From NCBI RefSeq assembly GCF_001641695.1, contig NZ_LSEF01000036.1, positions 1 to 64,000 on the forward strand: a DNA stretch of 64,000 nt, written 5' to 3'. Origin of the DNA: Bradyrhizobium neotropicale. Its GTDB lineage: Bacteria; Pseudomonadota; Alphaproteobacteria; Rhizobiales; Xanthobacteraceae. Under the pieces are notes generated by a model that ran no database searches, was not told the DNA's origin, and saw only the letters and a list, made by a program, of their open reading frames with translations. Every line of letters starts with the position of its first letter. Position 1 is the stretch's first letter. The position numbers and the translations under genes were made by a program. This document shows positions 7,340-15,736 of the stretch, in pieces.

Positions 7340-8572
7340 GTGAGCGACATGAATTCTTCAGCCGACGCCTCGGTCGATCGCGGAGCCTGTACCGGCTCGC
7401 CGTTGGAAGTCCTGCGCATCTTCCTCAAGCTCGGATTGACCTGCTTCGGCGGCCCGATCGCCCATATCGGCTATTTCCGCGATGAGTTCGTCGTGCGGCG
7501 GAAGTGGATCGACGAGCACGCCTACGCCGATCTGGTCGGGCTGTGCCAATTCCTGCCGGGGCCCGCCAGCAGCCAGGTCGGCTTCTCGATCGGCTTGATG
7601 CGGGCCGGTTATCTCGGCGCGCTCGCTGCATGGACGGGTTTCACGCTGCCTTCGGCTGCCGTCCTCATCGTCTTCGCCTACGGAGCGGGAGCGTTGACCG
7701 GGCCGCTCGGAACCGGCCTGCTTCACGGCTTGAAGCTGACCGCGGTTGCCATCGTCGCGCAGGCGGTCTGGGGCATGGCGCGCAATCTCTGCCCCGACCG
7801 CGAGCGCGCTTCGATCGCAGCGGCGGCGGCGATCATCCTGCTTCTCAGCACCTCATCAGTGGTGCAGATCGGCGCGATCGTCCTCGGCGGGCTCGCCGGC
7901 CTGTGGTTGTGCCGTTGCGAAATGGCGGCACCGTCGGGACATGTCGCGATGCCAGTCTCGCGCACCGTGGGGCTGATCACGCTTGCGGCCTTCTTCATTC
8001 TGCTGGCGGGCCTGCCGGTGCTCCGCGGCCTGACGGGATCGGCGGGCGTGGCGCTGTTCGATGCCTTCTACCGCTCCGGCGCACTCGTCTTCGGAGGTGG
8101 CCACGTCGTCCTTCCGCTGCTGCGCGAAGCCTTCGTCGCTCCGGGCTGGCTGAGCGACGACGCGTTTCTCGCCGGCTACGGCGCCGCCCAGGCCGTGCCG
8201 GGTCCGCTCTTCACCTTCGCCGCCTACCTCGGAACAGTGGTCGCTCCCGAACCGCACGGCCTCGCGGGAGCGGCCCTCGGCCTCATTGGCATCTTCCTGC
8301 CGGGGATGCTCGTGCTGCTCGGCGCGCTGCCATTCTGGGACGCCTTTCGAAAGCGCACCGGCGCACAGGCGATGATGCGTGGCGTCAACGCTGCAGTCGT
8401 GGGCGTGCTGGGCGCGGCGCTGTACAATCCGGTATGGATCACGACCGTTCACAGCCCTAAGGATTTCGCCGTCGCGCTGGTCGGCTTCGTCCTTCTGGCT
8501 GCCTGGCGCGCGCCGCCGCTCGTGGTCGTCGCTTTCAGCGCGGCTGCGGGTGTGGTCATGGCGTTGGTCTGA
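7340..8572 (+). CDS. chrA: Chromate efflux transporter ChrA (CHR family)
   Basis: A 410-aa inner-membrane protein with about ten to twelve hydrophobic segments in two homologous halves. Each half shows CHR-family marks: FLKLGLTCFGGPIAHIGYF and CQFLPGPASSQ in the first, FGGGHVVLPLL and GYGAAQAVPGPLFTFAAYL in the second. Long bidomain members export chromate, driven by the proton motive force. The start is GTG at 7340 or ATG at 7349; both leave the family sequence intact. It forms a unit with the PadR gene, so its expression is probably derepressed by a toxic ligand. Confidence 0.92.
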   Translation: MSDMNSSADASVDRGACTGSPLEVLRIFLKLGLTCFGGPIAHIGYFRDEFVVRRKWIDEHAYADLVGLCQFLPGPASSQVGFSIGLMRAGYLGALAAWTGFTLPSAAVLIVFAYGAGALTGPLGTGLLHGLKLTAVAIVAQAVWGMARNLCPDRERASIAAAAAIILLLSTSSVVQIGAIVLGGLAGLWLCRCEMAAPSGHVAMPVSRTVGLITLAAFFILLAGLPVLRGLTGSAGVALFDAFYRSGALVFGGGHVVLPLLREAFVAPGWLSDDAFLAGYGAAQAVPGPLFTFAAYLGTVVAPEPHGLAGAALGLIGIFLPGMLVLLGALPFWDAFRKRTGAQAMMRGVNAAVVGVLGAALYNPVWITTVHSPKDFAVALVGFVLLAAWRAPPLVVVAFSAAAGVVMALV

Positions 8573-8677
8573 GCTTGGAAGCAATAGAAGCTTGGCGAAG
8601 TTGAGAGGGCAAAGCTCGGGTGGAATGCGCCGCAGGGCAAGCCTCGAAGGGCGACGGCCCGGCTGCATCCCGGCCGT

Positions 8678-8736
8678 TCATCCTTCGAGGCTCCCCGAGG
8701 GGGGCGCTACGCCCCATGGCTCGCACCTCAGGATGA
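8678..8736. repeat. Imperfect palindromic repeat (REP-like, TCATCCTTCGAG type)
   Basis: The left arm TCATCCTTCGAGG and right arm CCTCAGGATGA enclose a GC-rich inner palindrome. I know this ending pair (TCATCCTTCGAG ... CTCAGGATGA) as a frequent intergenic repeat of Bradyrhizobium and relatives; the copy number here was not measured. Confidence 0.6.
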
Positions 8737-8750
8737 CGGATTCGCAGCCT

Positions 8751-8830
8751 CGTCATTGCGAGCGCAGCGAAGCAATCCAGATTCTTTCCGCGGCGACGGT
8801 CTGGATTGCTTCGCTGCGCTCGCAATGACG
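8751..8830. repeat. Perfect 31-bp inverted repeat (CGTCATTGCGAGCGCAGCGA type)
   Basis: The arms 8751-8781 and 8800-8830 are exactly complementary and enclose an 18-base loop. Transcribed, it forms a very stable hairpin. This sequence type is a common dispersed palindrome in Bradyrhizobiaceae and several other bacteria. Confidence 0.8.
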
Positions 8831-8870
8831 GTGTGGAAAGAGAGGGAGCGCCTAGACCTATGCCCTCGTG

Positions 8871-8916
8871 CCCCGGACTCAGCGCAGCAACGCTTGCGCG
8901 TTGCGGCGCGTCCGGG
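8871..8916. repeat. Third palindromic repeat, GC-rich
   Basis: The outer arms CCCGGA and TCCGGG surround an inner 12-base pair of arms (8882-8893 with 8898-8909, one mismatch) with a TTGC loop. It resembles the GTCCGGGACGCG-type intergenic repeat seen in Bradyrhizobium. Confidence 0.55.
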
Positions 8917-8954
8917 ACGCGAGAGGAGCGGCGTGGAGAGACTTTGAGCGCCCC

Positions 8955-10322
8955 TCAGGAGAAGAACGCGATCTTCTCGGCCTGGGTCATGCGGCGGATC
9001 GGGGCGAGGGGATCGTTGGCGGGGGCGCGGGGCTTTTGCAGGATGCCGCTGGCGAGGATGGTGGCGCCGAGCGAAGGCTCGGGCAGAGGTGAGGGCATCG
9101 GCAGCGTCGCGGTCGGCGCCATGGTGAGGGGCGCGCTCGGCGCCATGGCCGGGGCCGGATGCTCCATCACCTCGGCGGCAGCTTCGGCGATGGCATCGGT
9201 GAGACGCGCGAGCGATTCAGCCGCGATCGGTGCTTCGACAGCGGGAGCCTGTGCTGCTACCGGGACGACGGCCGGCTCGCCCGCGATCGACGCGACGGCT
9301 GGCGCTTCCGCGACCGGTGCAACGACCGGCTCCGCTGCGACCGGCTCAGCGACATCAGCGGCAACTGGCTCGCGAATGTCCGCAGCCATCTCCATCGGCT
9401 CGATGATCTCGTCGAAGTCCGGATCTGGCGCGGCCATCTCGAATGCGATCCGCTCGAGCACGGCCTCGTCCTCCGCCTGCGCAGCGGCATCGAACGGGAG
9501 CTCGTCGGGCCCTGAGACCGCCTCCTCAACCGCGTCGTGGCTTTCGGCGACGATCTCCGGCCCGCCGGCGATGTCCATCGCCGTATCGGCAACCGATGTC
9601 GTTTCAGCGGCGCCGATCTCTTCAACGGCGGTTTCAGCCTCGACCGCCAGTGCGAGGTCCTGCGGCGCCTCCGTAAAAGCCACGGGGGCTTCGCTCGCCA
9701 TCACGGCAGGGGCAGCCTCGACAGCCGGCGCTTCCTGCACAGGCGCCGGGGAGGGACGCATCGCCGTTTGCGGCGCCACGCCGCCGTCAGCGTCGGTCTG
9801 CTCGATCCGGTCCTTGAGCAGATCGAAGGCGGCCTTGAGCTCGGTGCGCGGGTCGATGGTCGAAACCTGCGTGCAGGCGCCCTCGATGGCCGCGAGCTGC
9901 GAATCAATCAGGTCGCAGATTCGCCCGTCGGCGCCGATCTCGCGCCAGCGCCAGGAGATCTCCTTGATGATGCGCACGCCGCGCTGGATCGGCGCGAGGC
10001 CAGACTCGATCGTGGCCGGATCGAACGCCGCAACCGCCGCGGCTTCGGTCTCCTCGACCGCGCGGCGGATCGCCACCAGCGCCTCGGGCAGGCGGTCCTC
10101 GATAACCGGTTGTCGCTGTGCCGCAATGGTTTCTTCGATTTTCGCGACCGCATCGAGCACCATGCGGGTATCGGCATTGCGGTTGCGCTTGGCATATTCG
10201 CCGAGGAACCAGCGGCCGCGCGCGGTCTCCATGAACGCTTCGCGGATCGCGTCGTAGTCCTGCTCGTTCGGCTTGGCCGCGCGGGCGGACATGGGCGAGA
10301 GGGCGAATGCTTCAGTGGCCAT
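8955..10322 (-). CDS. Hypothetical protein with helical N-terminus and Ala/Glu/Val/Pro-rich tail (455 aa)
   Basis: Residues about 15-160 form a conserved-looking helical domain (YDAIREAFMETARGRWFLGEY, then MVLDAVAKIEETIAAQ and EISWRWREIGADGRICDLIDSQ). Its layout of paired long helices recalls CheZ or chemotaxis-associated helical bundles, though I cannot assign it to a family. From about residue 190 to 430 it is low complexity, rich in Ala, Val, Glu and Pro, and probably disordered. The last 30 residues (LAPIRRMTQAEKIAFFS) return to a conserved, basic amphipathic segment. No signal peptide or membrane span is seen. The ATG at 10322 is chosen because the N-terminal helical domain begins there. 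It is divergent from an MFS gene 75 bases away. Confidence 0.75.
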   Translation of the reverse strand: MATEAFALSPMSARAAKPNEQDYDAIREAFMETARGRWFLGEYAKRNRNADTRMVLDAVAKIEETIAAQRQPVIEDRLPEALVAIRRAVEETEAAAVAAFDPATIESGLAPIQRGVRIIKEISWRWREIGADGRICDLIDSQLAAIEGACTQVSTIDPRTELKAAFDLLKDRIEQTDADGGVAPQTAMRPSPAPVQEAPAVEAAPAVMASEAPVAFTEAPQDLALAVEAETAVEEIGAAETTSVADTAMDIAGGPEIVAESHDAVEEAVSGPDELPFDAAAQAEDEAVLERIAFEMAAPDPDFDEIIEPMEMAADIREPVAADVAEPVAAEPVVAPVAEAPAVASIAGEPAVVPVAAQAPAVEAPIAAESLARLTDAIAEAAAEVMEHPAPAMAPSAPLTMAPTATLPMPSPLPEPSLGATILASGILQKPRAPANDPLAPIRRMTQAEKIAFFS

Positions 10323-10397
10323 GGCAATCTCGTCGCGCAAATCAGTGCGCGTTACAGTAACGATCACCACGATATCGACCGAATCGCAATTGGTTTG

Positions 10398-11594
10398 ATG
10401 CAACCCGAATCACAAATCCCCATCGCTGCAACCGTGAGACGCCGATTCGCGGTGCGGCTGGCGCTGTTCTATTCGGCGGTGTTCGCGGTCTCGGGCGCCC
10501 ATCTGCCGTTCTTCTCGGTCTGGCTGAAGGCGATCGGCATCGACGCGGCCTGGATCGGCGTCATCATGGCGCTGCCGGCGATGACGCGCTTCACCACGCT
10601 GCCTTATGCAACCGCCTTTGCCGAAAAGCGCCACGCCATTCGCGCCGGAATGACGATCTCGGTGTTCGCGACCGCCGTGGGCTTTGCGGTGCTCGGCCTG
10701 CAGCAACAGCCGCTGGCGCTGTTCCTGGTCTACGCCGCGACCTGCGTGCTCTGGACCCCGACGATCCCGCTGACCGACGCTTATGCATTGCGCGGCGTCG
10801 CTCGCTACAAGCTCGACTATGGGCCGGTGCGGCTGTGGGGCTCGGCGGCCTTCGCCGCCGGTTCACTTGCTTGCGGCTTTCTGGTCGACACCATTGCCGC
10901 GCGCGACCTGATCTGGGTCATCGTCGCGCTCGCCGCCGTCGCGGCGTTCACAAGCCTATTGCTTCAGCCGCTCGACGACGTGCGGCGAAAGAGCGCGGAG
11001 GCGCGCGGCGGAACGGCGCTGCTGCGCGATCCCGCCTTCTGGGCCATCATCGTTTCGGCCGCGCTGATCCAGAACAGTCACGTTGCCTATTACACGTTCT
11101 CGGCGATCAACTGGCGGGCCCACGGCCTCGGCGGGCTGACGATCGCAGGCCTCTGGACGCTGGGTGTGATTGCCGAAATCCTCGTGTTCGCGCTGTCGCC
11201 GCGCTTCTCGTTGCACGCCTCAACGCTCATGGCGATCGGCGGTGCGGGCGCCGTCGTGCGCTGGATCGTCACCGCGAACGAGCCGCCGCTCGCGCTGCTC
11301 GCGATCGTGCAGCTTGGCCATGGCCTCACCTTCGGCATGACCATCCTCGGCACCATGAGCCTGCTGGTGCAGCGCGTGCCGTCGCGTCAGATCGCGCGCG
11401 GGCAGGGCTACTACGCCGCGTGCATCGGGCTGTTGGGAGCGGCGACGTCGATCGTCTCGGGCGCGATCTACGCGCGCGTCGGCGAGGGCCTGTATTACGT
11501 GATGGCCGGGATGGCCGGCCTTGGTGCGCTGCTGATCTGGTCTGCGCGGCACCGGCTCAAGGCTCATCCCCAGAGCGAAGCCTCCGGGGGATAG
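10398..11594 (+). CDS. MFS transporter (HcaT/LacY-like MFS_1_like type)
   Basis: A 398-aa, 12-helix major facilitator. The N-terminus (RRFAVRLALFYSAVFAVSGAHLPFFSVWLKAIGI) and the loop PYATAFAEKRHAIRAGM match the phenylpropionate-permease-like branch, as does the KLDYGPVRLWGSAAFA segment that follows helix 4. The substrate is not evident. The ATG at 10398 is preferred; the frame extends far upstream only because it runs antisense to the neighbouring gene. Its last 31 bases overlap the end of the convergent dipeptide epimerase gene. Confidence 0.85.
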   Translation: MQPESQIPIAATVRRRFAVRLALFYSAVFAVSGAHLPFFSVWLKAIGIDAAWIGVIMALPAMTRFTTLPYATAFAEKRHAIRAGMTISVFATAVGFAVLGLQQQPLALFLVYAATCVLWTPTIPLTDAYALRGVARYKLDYGPVRLWGSAAFAAGSLACGFLVDTIAARDLIWVIVALAAVAAFTSLLLQPLDDVRRKSAEARGGTALLRDPAFWAIIVSAALIQNSHVAYYTFSAINWRAHGLGGLTIAGLWTLGVIAEILVFALSPRFSLHASTLMAIGGAGAVVRWIVTANEPPLALLAIVQLGHGLTFGMTILGTMSLLVQRVPSRQIARGQGYYAACIGLLGAATSIVSGAIYARVGEGLYYVMAGMAGLGALLIWSARHRLKAHPQSEASGG

Positions 11595-12559
11595 ACCAGG
11601 CTGCCGTCATACCGCAGGGCGTGATCACGATCGCGCGCAAGCAGCAGCGGTCCGTCGAGGTCGACGAAGCGCGCCTGTGGCGTGATCAGCATCGCCGGCG
11701 CCATCGACAGCGAGGTCGCGACCATGCAGCCGACCATGATCTCGAAGCCGAGCGCCTGCGCCGCGTCGGCCATGGCGAGCGCCTCGGTGAGACCGCCGGT
11801 CTTGTCGAGCTTGATGTTCACGGCGTCATAGCGCTCGCGCAAGGGCGCGAGCGAAGCGCGGTCATGCACGCTTTCATCGGCGCAGACCGCGAGCGGCCGC
11901 TTGACCCGCGCCAGCGCGCCGTCCTGCCCGGCCGGCAGCGGCTGCTCCACCAGGGTGACGCCGGCCGCGGCGCAGGCGGCGAGGTTCTGCTCCAGATTGG
12001 CCTCGGTCCAGGCCTCGTTGGCGTCGACGATCAGCTCCGATTCGGGGGCGGCCTTGCGCACCGCCGCGATTCTGGCTCCGTCGCCGTCACCGCCGAGCTT
12101 GATCTTGAGCAGCGGCCGGTTTGCCGCCTTGGCAGCCCCCGCCGCCATGGCCTCGGGGCTGCCCAGCGAGATCGTGTAGGCCGTGGTGCGCTCGCCGGGC
12201 ACCGGGCGGTCCAGCAGGTTCCAGGCCCGGACACCCGCTGCCTTGGCCTCCAAATCAATCAGGGCGCAATCCAGCGCGTTGCGGGCCGCTCCTGGCGGCA
12301 TGGCGGCCTGCAGGGCCTGCCTGGTGAGTCCGCCGGCAACTGCCTGCTGCATGACCTGGATCGCGCCGAGCGTTGCCTCGGGGGTCTCGCCATAACGGGG
12401 ATAGGGCACGCATTCGCCGCGGCCGGTCAGGCCGTCCCGGCTCACTTCCGCCACAACAGTGACGGCCTCCGTCTTGGCGCCTCGGCTGATCGTGAAGGTT
12501 CCCGCGATCGGAAAGCGCTCGATTCGGACCGAGAGGACCGGAACTTTGCTGGAAGTCAT
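11564..12559 (-). CDS. L-Ala-D/L-Glu (dipeptide) epimerase, enolase superfamily
   Basis: A 331-aa member of the muconate-lactonizing subgroup. The capping domain covers about 1-115. The barrel shows LKIKLG (catalytic lysine KxK), LIVDANEAW (metal Asp), LVEQPLP (metal Glu), VCADESVH (metal Asp/Glu) and VNIKLDKTGG (second catalytic lysine). The last motif and the CMVATSLSMAPA segment are typical of dipeptide epimerases that recycle murein peptides. The ATG at 12559 is chosen because the family sequence begins there; a longer frame adds unrelated residues. It overlaps the convergent MFS gene by 31 bases at the 3' ends. Confidence 0.88.
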   Translation of the reverse strand: MTSSKVPVLSVRIERFPIAGTFTISRGAKTEAVTVVAEVSRDGLTGRGECVPYPRYGETPEATLGAIQVMQQAVAGGLTRQALQAAMPPGAARNALDCALIDLEAKAAGVRAWNLLDRPVPGERTTAYTISLGSPEAMAAGAAKAANRPLLKIKLGGDGDGARIAAVRKAAPESELIVDANEAWTEANLEQNLAACAAAGVTLVEQPLPAGQDGALARVKRPLAVCADESVHDRASLAPLRERYDAVNIKLDKTGGLTEALAMADAAQALGFEIMVGCMVATSLSMAPAMLITPQARFVDLDGPLLLARDRDHALRYDGSLVYPPEASLWG

Positions 12560-12702
12560 TTTGAACTCTGGCAATTTCTGAACCGGCTGATTACCTCTTG
12601 CAACTAACAATGGCCAGTTGGGGGTACCTTCTCCAGGTAGGGGCGCGTGCGCAACCATCTCTATTCCTCCGCCTCCGATGCCTCGGCACAGGAGCGGACA
12701 TC

Positions 12703-13836
12703 TTGAGCGGCGATCCGAAACTCGAACGGATTGCGAAAGGCAACGCGCTGGCACTCTGCGCCACCGGAACGTGGACCGCGAGATTCGCGCCGGTCCTGGA
12801 GCGGATGGTCGCCGACGCCGAAAAGCTTGCCGGCAGCCCGCAGAGCATCTTCATCGATGTCTCCGACGTCGCCAAGCTCGACACGTTCGGCGCGTGGCTG
12901 ATCGAGCGGCTGCGCCGAAGCCTGACGCAAGGCGCCGTCGAGGCGCAGATCGCGGGCCTCTCCACCAACTATTCCAGCCTCGTCGACGAGGTGCGCCGGG
13001 TCAGGGCGACGCCCGTCGTCGAGACCAGCGCGGTCACGATCACCGGCATGCTGGAGCAGATCGGCCGGGCCGTTTCCGGCGTTGCCGGCACCGTGGCGGG
13101 CCTCGTCGACATGCTCGGCGCCGTGCTCGCGGCAAGCGGCCGCGTGCTGATCCATCCGCGCTCGCTGCGCCTGACCTCGACCGTGCATCATTTGGAGCAG
13201 GTCTGCTGGCGCGCGGTGCCGATCATTGTGCTGATCACCTTCCTGATCGGCTGCATCATCGCCCAGCAGGGCATCTTCCATTTCCGCAGGTTCGGCGCCG
13301 ACATCTTCGTGGTCGACATGCTGGGCGTGCTGGTGCTCCGCGAGATCGGCGTCCTGCTGGTCGCGATCATGGTCGCGGGCCGCTCGGGGAGCGCCTACAC
13401 CGCCGAGCTCGGCTCGATGAAGATGCGCGAGGAGATCGACGCGCTGCGCACCATGGGTTTCGATCCGATCGAGGTCCTGGTGCTGCCGCGCATGCTGGCG
13501 CTGGTGCTGGCGCTGCCAATCCTCGCCTTCCTCGGCGCCATGGCGGCGCTCTATGGCGGCGGCCTGGTCGCCTGGCTCTATGGCGGCGTCGATCCCGAAG
13601 CCTTCCTATTGCGCCTGCGCGATGCCATCTCGATCGACCATTTCATCGTCGGCATCGTGAAAGCACCGGTGATGGCAGCCGTGATCGGCATCGTCGCCTG
13701 CGTCGAGGGGCTGGCGGTGCAAGGCAGCGCGGAGTCGCTCGGACAGCACACGACCTCGTCGGTGGTGAAGGGCATCTTCTTCGTCATCGTCATGGACGGC
13801 GTCTTCGCCATCTTCTTCGCATCGATCGGAATGTGA
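12703..13836 (+). CDS. mlaE: MlaE-type ABC transporter permease with N-terminal STAS domain
   Basis: A 377-aa inner-membrane permease of an MCE-type phospholipid transport system. Residues about 1-105 form a STAS-like domain (FIDVSDVAKLDTFGAWLIERLR), normally a separate MlaB protein in enterobacteria. The rest is the MlaE fold with HHLEQVCWRAVPIIVLITFL and the coupling segment LREIGVLLVAIMVAGRSGSAY followed by ELGSMKMREEIDAL. I place the start at TTG 12703, which has AGGAG eight bases before it. ATG codons at 12598 and 12610 would overlap the promoter of the divergent epimerase. The stop overlaps the next start by one base (TGATG), so translation is coupled. Confidence 0.9.
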   Translation: MSGDPKLERIAKGNALALCATGTWTARFAPVLERMVADAEKLAGSPQSIFIDVSDVAKLDTFGAWLIERLRRSLTQGAVEAQIAGLSTNYSSLVDEVRRVRATPVVETSAVTITGMLEQIGRAVSGVAGTVAGLVDMLGAVLAASGRVLIHPRSLRLTSTVHHLEQVCWRAVPIIVLITFLIGCIIAQQGIFHFRRFGADIFVVDMLGVLVLREIGVLLVAIMVAGRSGSAYTAELGSMKMREEIDALRTMGFDPIEVLVLPRMLALVLALPILAFLGAMAALYGGGLVAWLYGGVDPEAFLLRLRDAISIDHFIVGIVKAPVMAAVIGIVACVEGLAVQGSAESLGQHTTSSVVKGIFFVIVMDGVFAIFFASIGM

Positions 13837-14609
13837 TGATGGCAGGCGATATCCAGAACCCCATCATCCGCGTCCGCGACATCACCGTGCAGTTCGGCGC
13901 GACGCGCGTGCTCGACGGCCTCAATCTCGACGTCAAGCGCGGCGAGATCCTCGGCTTCGTCGGCCCGTCGGGCGCGGGCAAATCGGTGCTGACGCGCACC
14001 ATCATCGGCCTCGTGCCGAAGGTCGCCGGCAGCATCGAGGTGTTCGGCGTCGACCTCGATGCGTCCGGTGGCGCGCAGCGTCGTGGCGTGGAGCGGCGCT
14101 GGGGCGTGCTGTTTCAGCAGGGCGCGCTGTTCTCCTCGCTGACCGTCAGGCAGAACATCCAGTTTCCGATGCGCGAATACTTGCGGGTCTCGCAGCGGCT
14201 GATGGACGAGATCACCATGGCCAAGCTCACCATGGTCGGCCTCAAGCCTGAAGTGGCCGAACGCTTCCCGTCCGAACTCTCCGGCGGCATGATCAAGCGC
14301 GTGGCGCTGGCGCGCGCGCTGTCGCTCGATCCGGACCTCGTGTTCCTGGATGAGCCGACCTCGGGCCTCGATCCGATCGGCGCCGGCGATTTCGACGAGC
14401 TGGTCAGGACCCTGCAGCGCACTTTGGGTCTGACGGTTTTCATGGTAACGCACGACCTCGACAGCCTTTACACAGCTTGTGACCGCATCGCCGTTTTAGG
14501 GAACGGTAAGATCATTGCGGCAGGGTCGATGGCCGACATGCAGGCCTCGCAACATCCCTGGCTGAGGCAGTATTTTCATGGCAAGCGCGCCCGCGCGGTC
14601 ATGGGTTGA
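13836..14609 (+). CDS. mlaF: MlaF-type ABC transporter ATP-binding protein
   Basis: A 257-aa ATPase of the MCE lipid transporter. The motifs are complete: Walker A GPSGAGKS (43-50), Q-loop in LFQQGALF, signature LSGGMIKR, Walker B LVFLDEPTSGLDPI and H-loop VTHDLDS. The LSGGM variant with RVALARAL is usual for MlaF. It starts with ATGATG directly on the permease stop. Together with permease and MCE protein it moves phospholipids between inner and outer membranes. Direction cannot be told from sequence. Confidence 0.95.
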   Translation: MMAGDIQNPIIRVRDITVQFGATRVLDGLNLDVKRGEILGFVGPSGAGKSVLTRTIIGLVPKVAGSIEVFGVDLDASGGAQRRGVERRWGVLFQQGALFSSLTVRQNIQFPMREYLRVSQRLMDEITMAKLTMVGLKPEVAERFPSELSGGMIKRVALARALSLDPDLVFLDEPTSGLDPIGAGDFDELVRTLQRTLGLTVFMVTHDLDSLYTACDRIAVLGNGKIIAAGSMADMQASQHPWLRQYFHGKRARAVMG

Positions 14610-14638
14610 GTACCTGGGTTGAGTAGCCGGAGCACCTG

Positions 14639-15517
14639 ATGGAAACGCGGGCGAATTACGTACTGATTGGATCGTTCACGCTGGCGGTGATCGCCGCGGC
14701 GATCGGCTTCGTGCTGTGGTTCCAGTCGCTGCACACCACCAAGCAGCGCAGCCCCCTGCGCGTGGTCTTCGAGGGCCCCGCGGCCGGCCTGCGTAACGGC
14801 GGCAGTGTCAATTTCAACGGTATCAGGGTGGGTGAAGTCGTCTCGGTGAAGCTCGACAACCCGCGGCGGGTTGTCGCACTCGCCATGGTCGAGAACAACG
14901 CCCCGATCCGCAAGGACACCCTGGTCGGCCTTGAATTCCAGGGCCTGACCGGCGTTGCCGCGATCTCGCTGAAGGGCGGCGAGGAGGCTGCGCCCCCGCC
15001 GGCGCTCGACGAGGATGGCATCCCGATGCTGACCGCCGATCCGAACAAGCTCCAGGACGTCACCGAGGCGATCCGCGGCACGCTGCAGAACATCAACAAG
15101 CTGGTTGCCGACAATCAGGAGTCGGTGAAGAAGTCGCTGAAGAATCTCGAGACCTTCACAACCTCGCTCGCGCGCAACTCCGAGAGGATCGACGCCGTCA
15201 TGGCCAAGGTCGACGGCGTGATGCTCAAGGCCGACAATCTCATGCTCGGCCTCAACACGCTCGCCGGCGGCAAGGACGGTGGCGAGCTGTTCCAGGCGGT
15301 GAAGTCGATCCGCGAGCTTGCCGATGACTTCGACAAGCGCTCCGGCGCGCTGATGTCCGACGGCCGCCGCACGCTCGGCGACATCAGCCGTGCCGTGAAT
15401 AATTTCGACCGCAACCCGACGCGCGTGCTGTTCGGCGCCAGCAACAGCACGCAGGCTGCTCCGCCACCGGCCGAGCCGCCGAGGCCCGCGCCGTCGAACG
15501 AGCGCAAGCGGCAGTAG
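14639..15517 (+). CDS. mlaD: MlaD-type MCE domain periplasmic lipid-binding protein
   Basis: A 292-aa protein anchored by one N-terminal membrane helix (residues about 6-28, IGSFTLAVIAAAIGFVLWFQ). The MCE domain follows (about 38-115: VFEGPAAGLRNGGSVNFNGIRVGEV to FQGLTGVAAISLKGG). The C-terminal half is a helical, coiled-coil region (about 140-260) with a Pro-rich tail. In this longer alphaproteobacterial type the helical part may bridge the periplasm. It is the last gene of the operon; no MlaC or MlaA homologue follows. Confidence 0.92.
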   Translation: METRANYVLIGSFTLAVIAAAIGFVLWFQSLHTTKQRSPLRVVFEGPAAGLRNGGSVNFNGIRVGEVVSVKLDNPRRVVALAMVENNAPIRKDTLVGLEFQGLTGVAAISLKGGEEAAPPPALDEDGIPMLTADPNKLQDVTEAIRGTLQNINKLVADNQESVKKSLKNLETFTTSLARNSERIDAVMAKVDGVMLKADNLMLGLNTLAGGKDGGELFQAVKSIRELADDFDKRSGALMSDGRRTLGDISRAVNNFDRNPTRVLFGASNSTQAAPPPAEPPRPAPSNERKRQ

Positions 15518-15618
15518 CGGTCCCCATCCGCCCTTTAGTCGTCCCTCGCGCCAGGCATCAGCCTCGCGCGATGACCACGTCGTGTGCGCTGCTCCATTCG
15601 TGAGGCGGCGATACGAAA

Positions 15619-15650
15619 GTAGGGGGGTCTGGCCGAGCCAAGGTAGGGGG
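15619..15650. promoter_or_regulatory. Direct repeats GTAGGGGG upstream of the DUF3311-mctP operon
   Basis: Two identical octamers at 15619-15626 and 15643-15650 have a 24-base spacing, close to two helical turns. They lie about 90-120 bases before the DUF3311 start. This is the kind of tandem site a LuxR/NarL-type response regulator could bind, and one is encoded in the same region (21099). Binding is inference. The 219-base gap also holds a GCGCGCTT/AAGCGCG hairpin downstream. Confidence 0.4.
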
Positions 15651-15736
15651 AGGGGCTGGCGGATATTGTCAGCTATATCGCGCTCAAGGCGCGCTTCACG
15701 AAAAGCGCGTCGACTTCACTCACAGGGGAGGAGAGC

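Larger units (their letters stand above)
8573..8954. other. Gene-free region carrying three palindromic repeats
   Basis: No plausible coding frame was found between the chrA stop and the stop of the next minus-strand gene. The space is largely taken up by three different dyad repeats, listed separately. The short frames here lack start signals and family resemblance. Confidence 0.7.

Noticed and set aside
8751..8830. Strong hairpin considered as a rho-independent terminator for chrA
   Set aside because: There is no T-tract on either side, it is about 180 bases past the stop, and its sequence is that of a dispersed repeat.
9537..10397. 287-codon N-terminal extension of the MFS transporter
   Set aside because: It is antisense to the 455-aa gene and has no transporter character; the transporter begins at ATG 10398.
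12598..12702. Upstream ATG starts for the MlaE-like permease
   Set aside because: They add 35 or 31 residues without homology, lack a good ribosome site and run into the promoter of the divergent gene; TTG 12703 has AGGAG.
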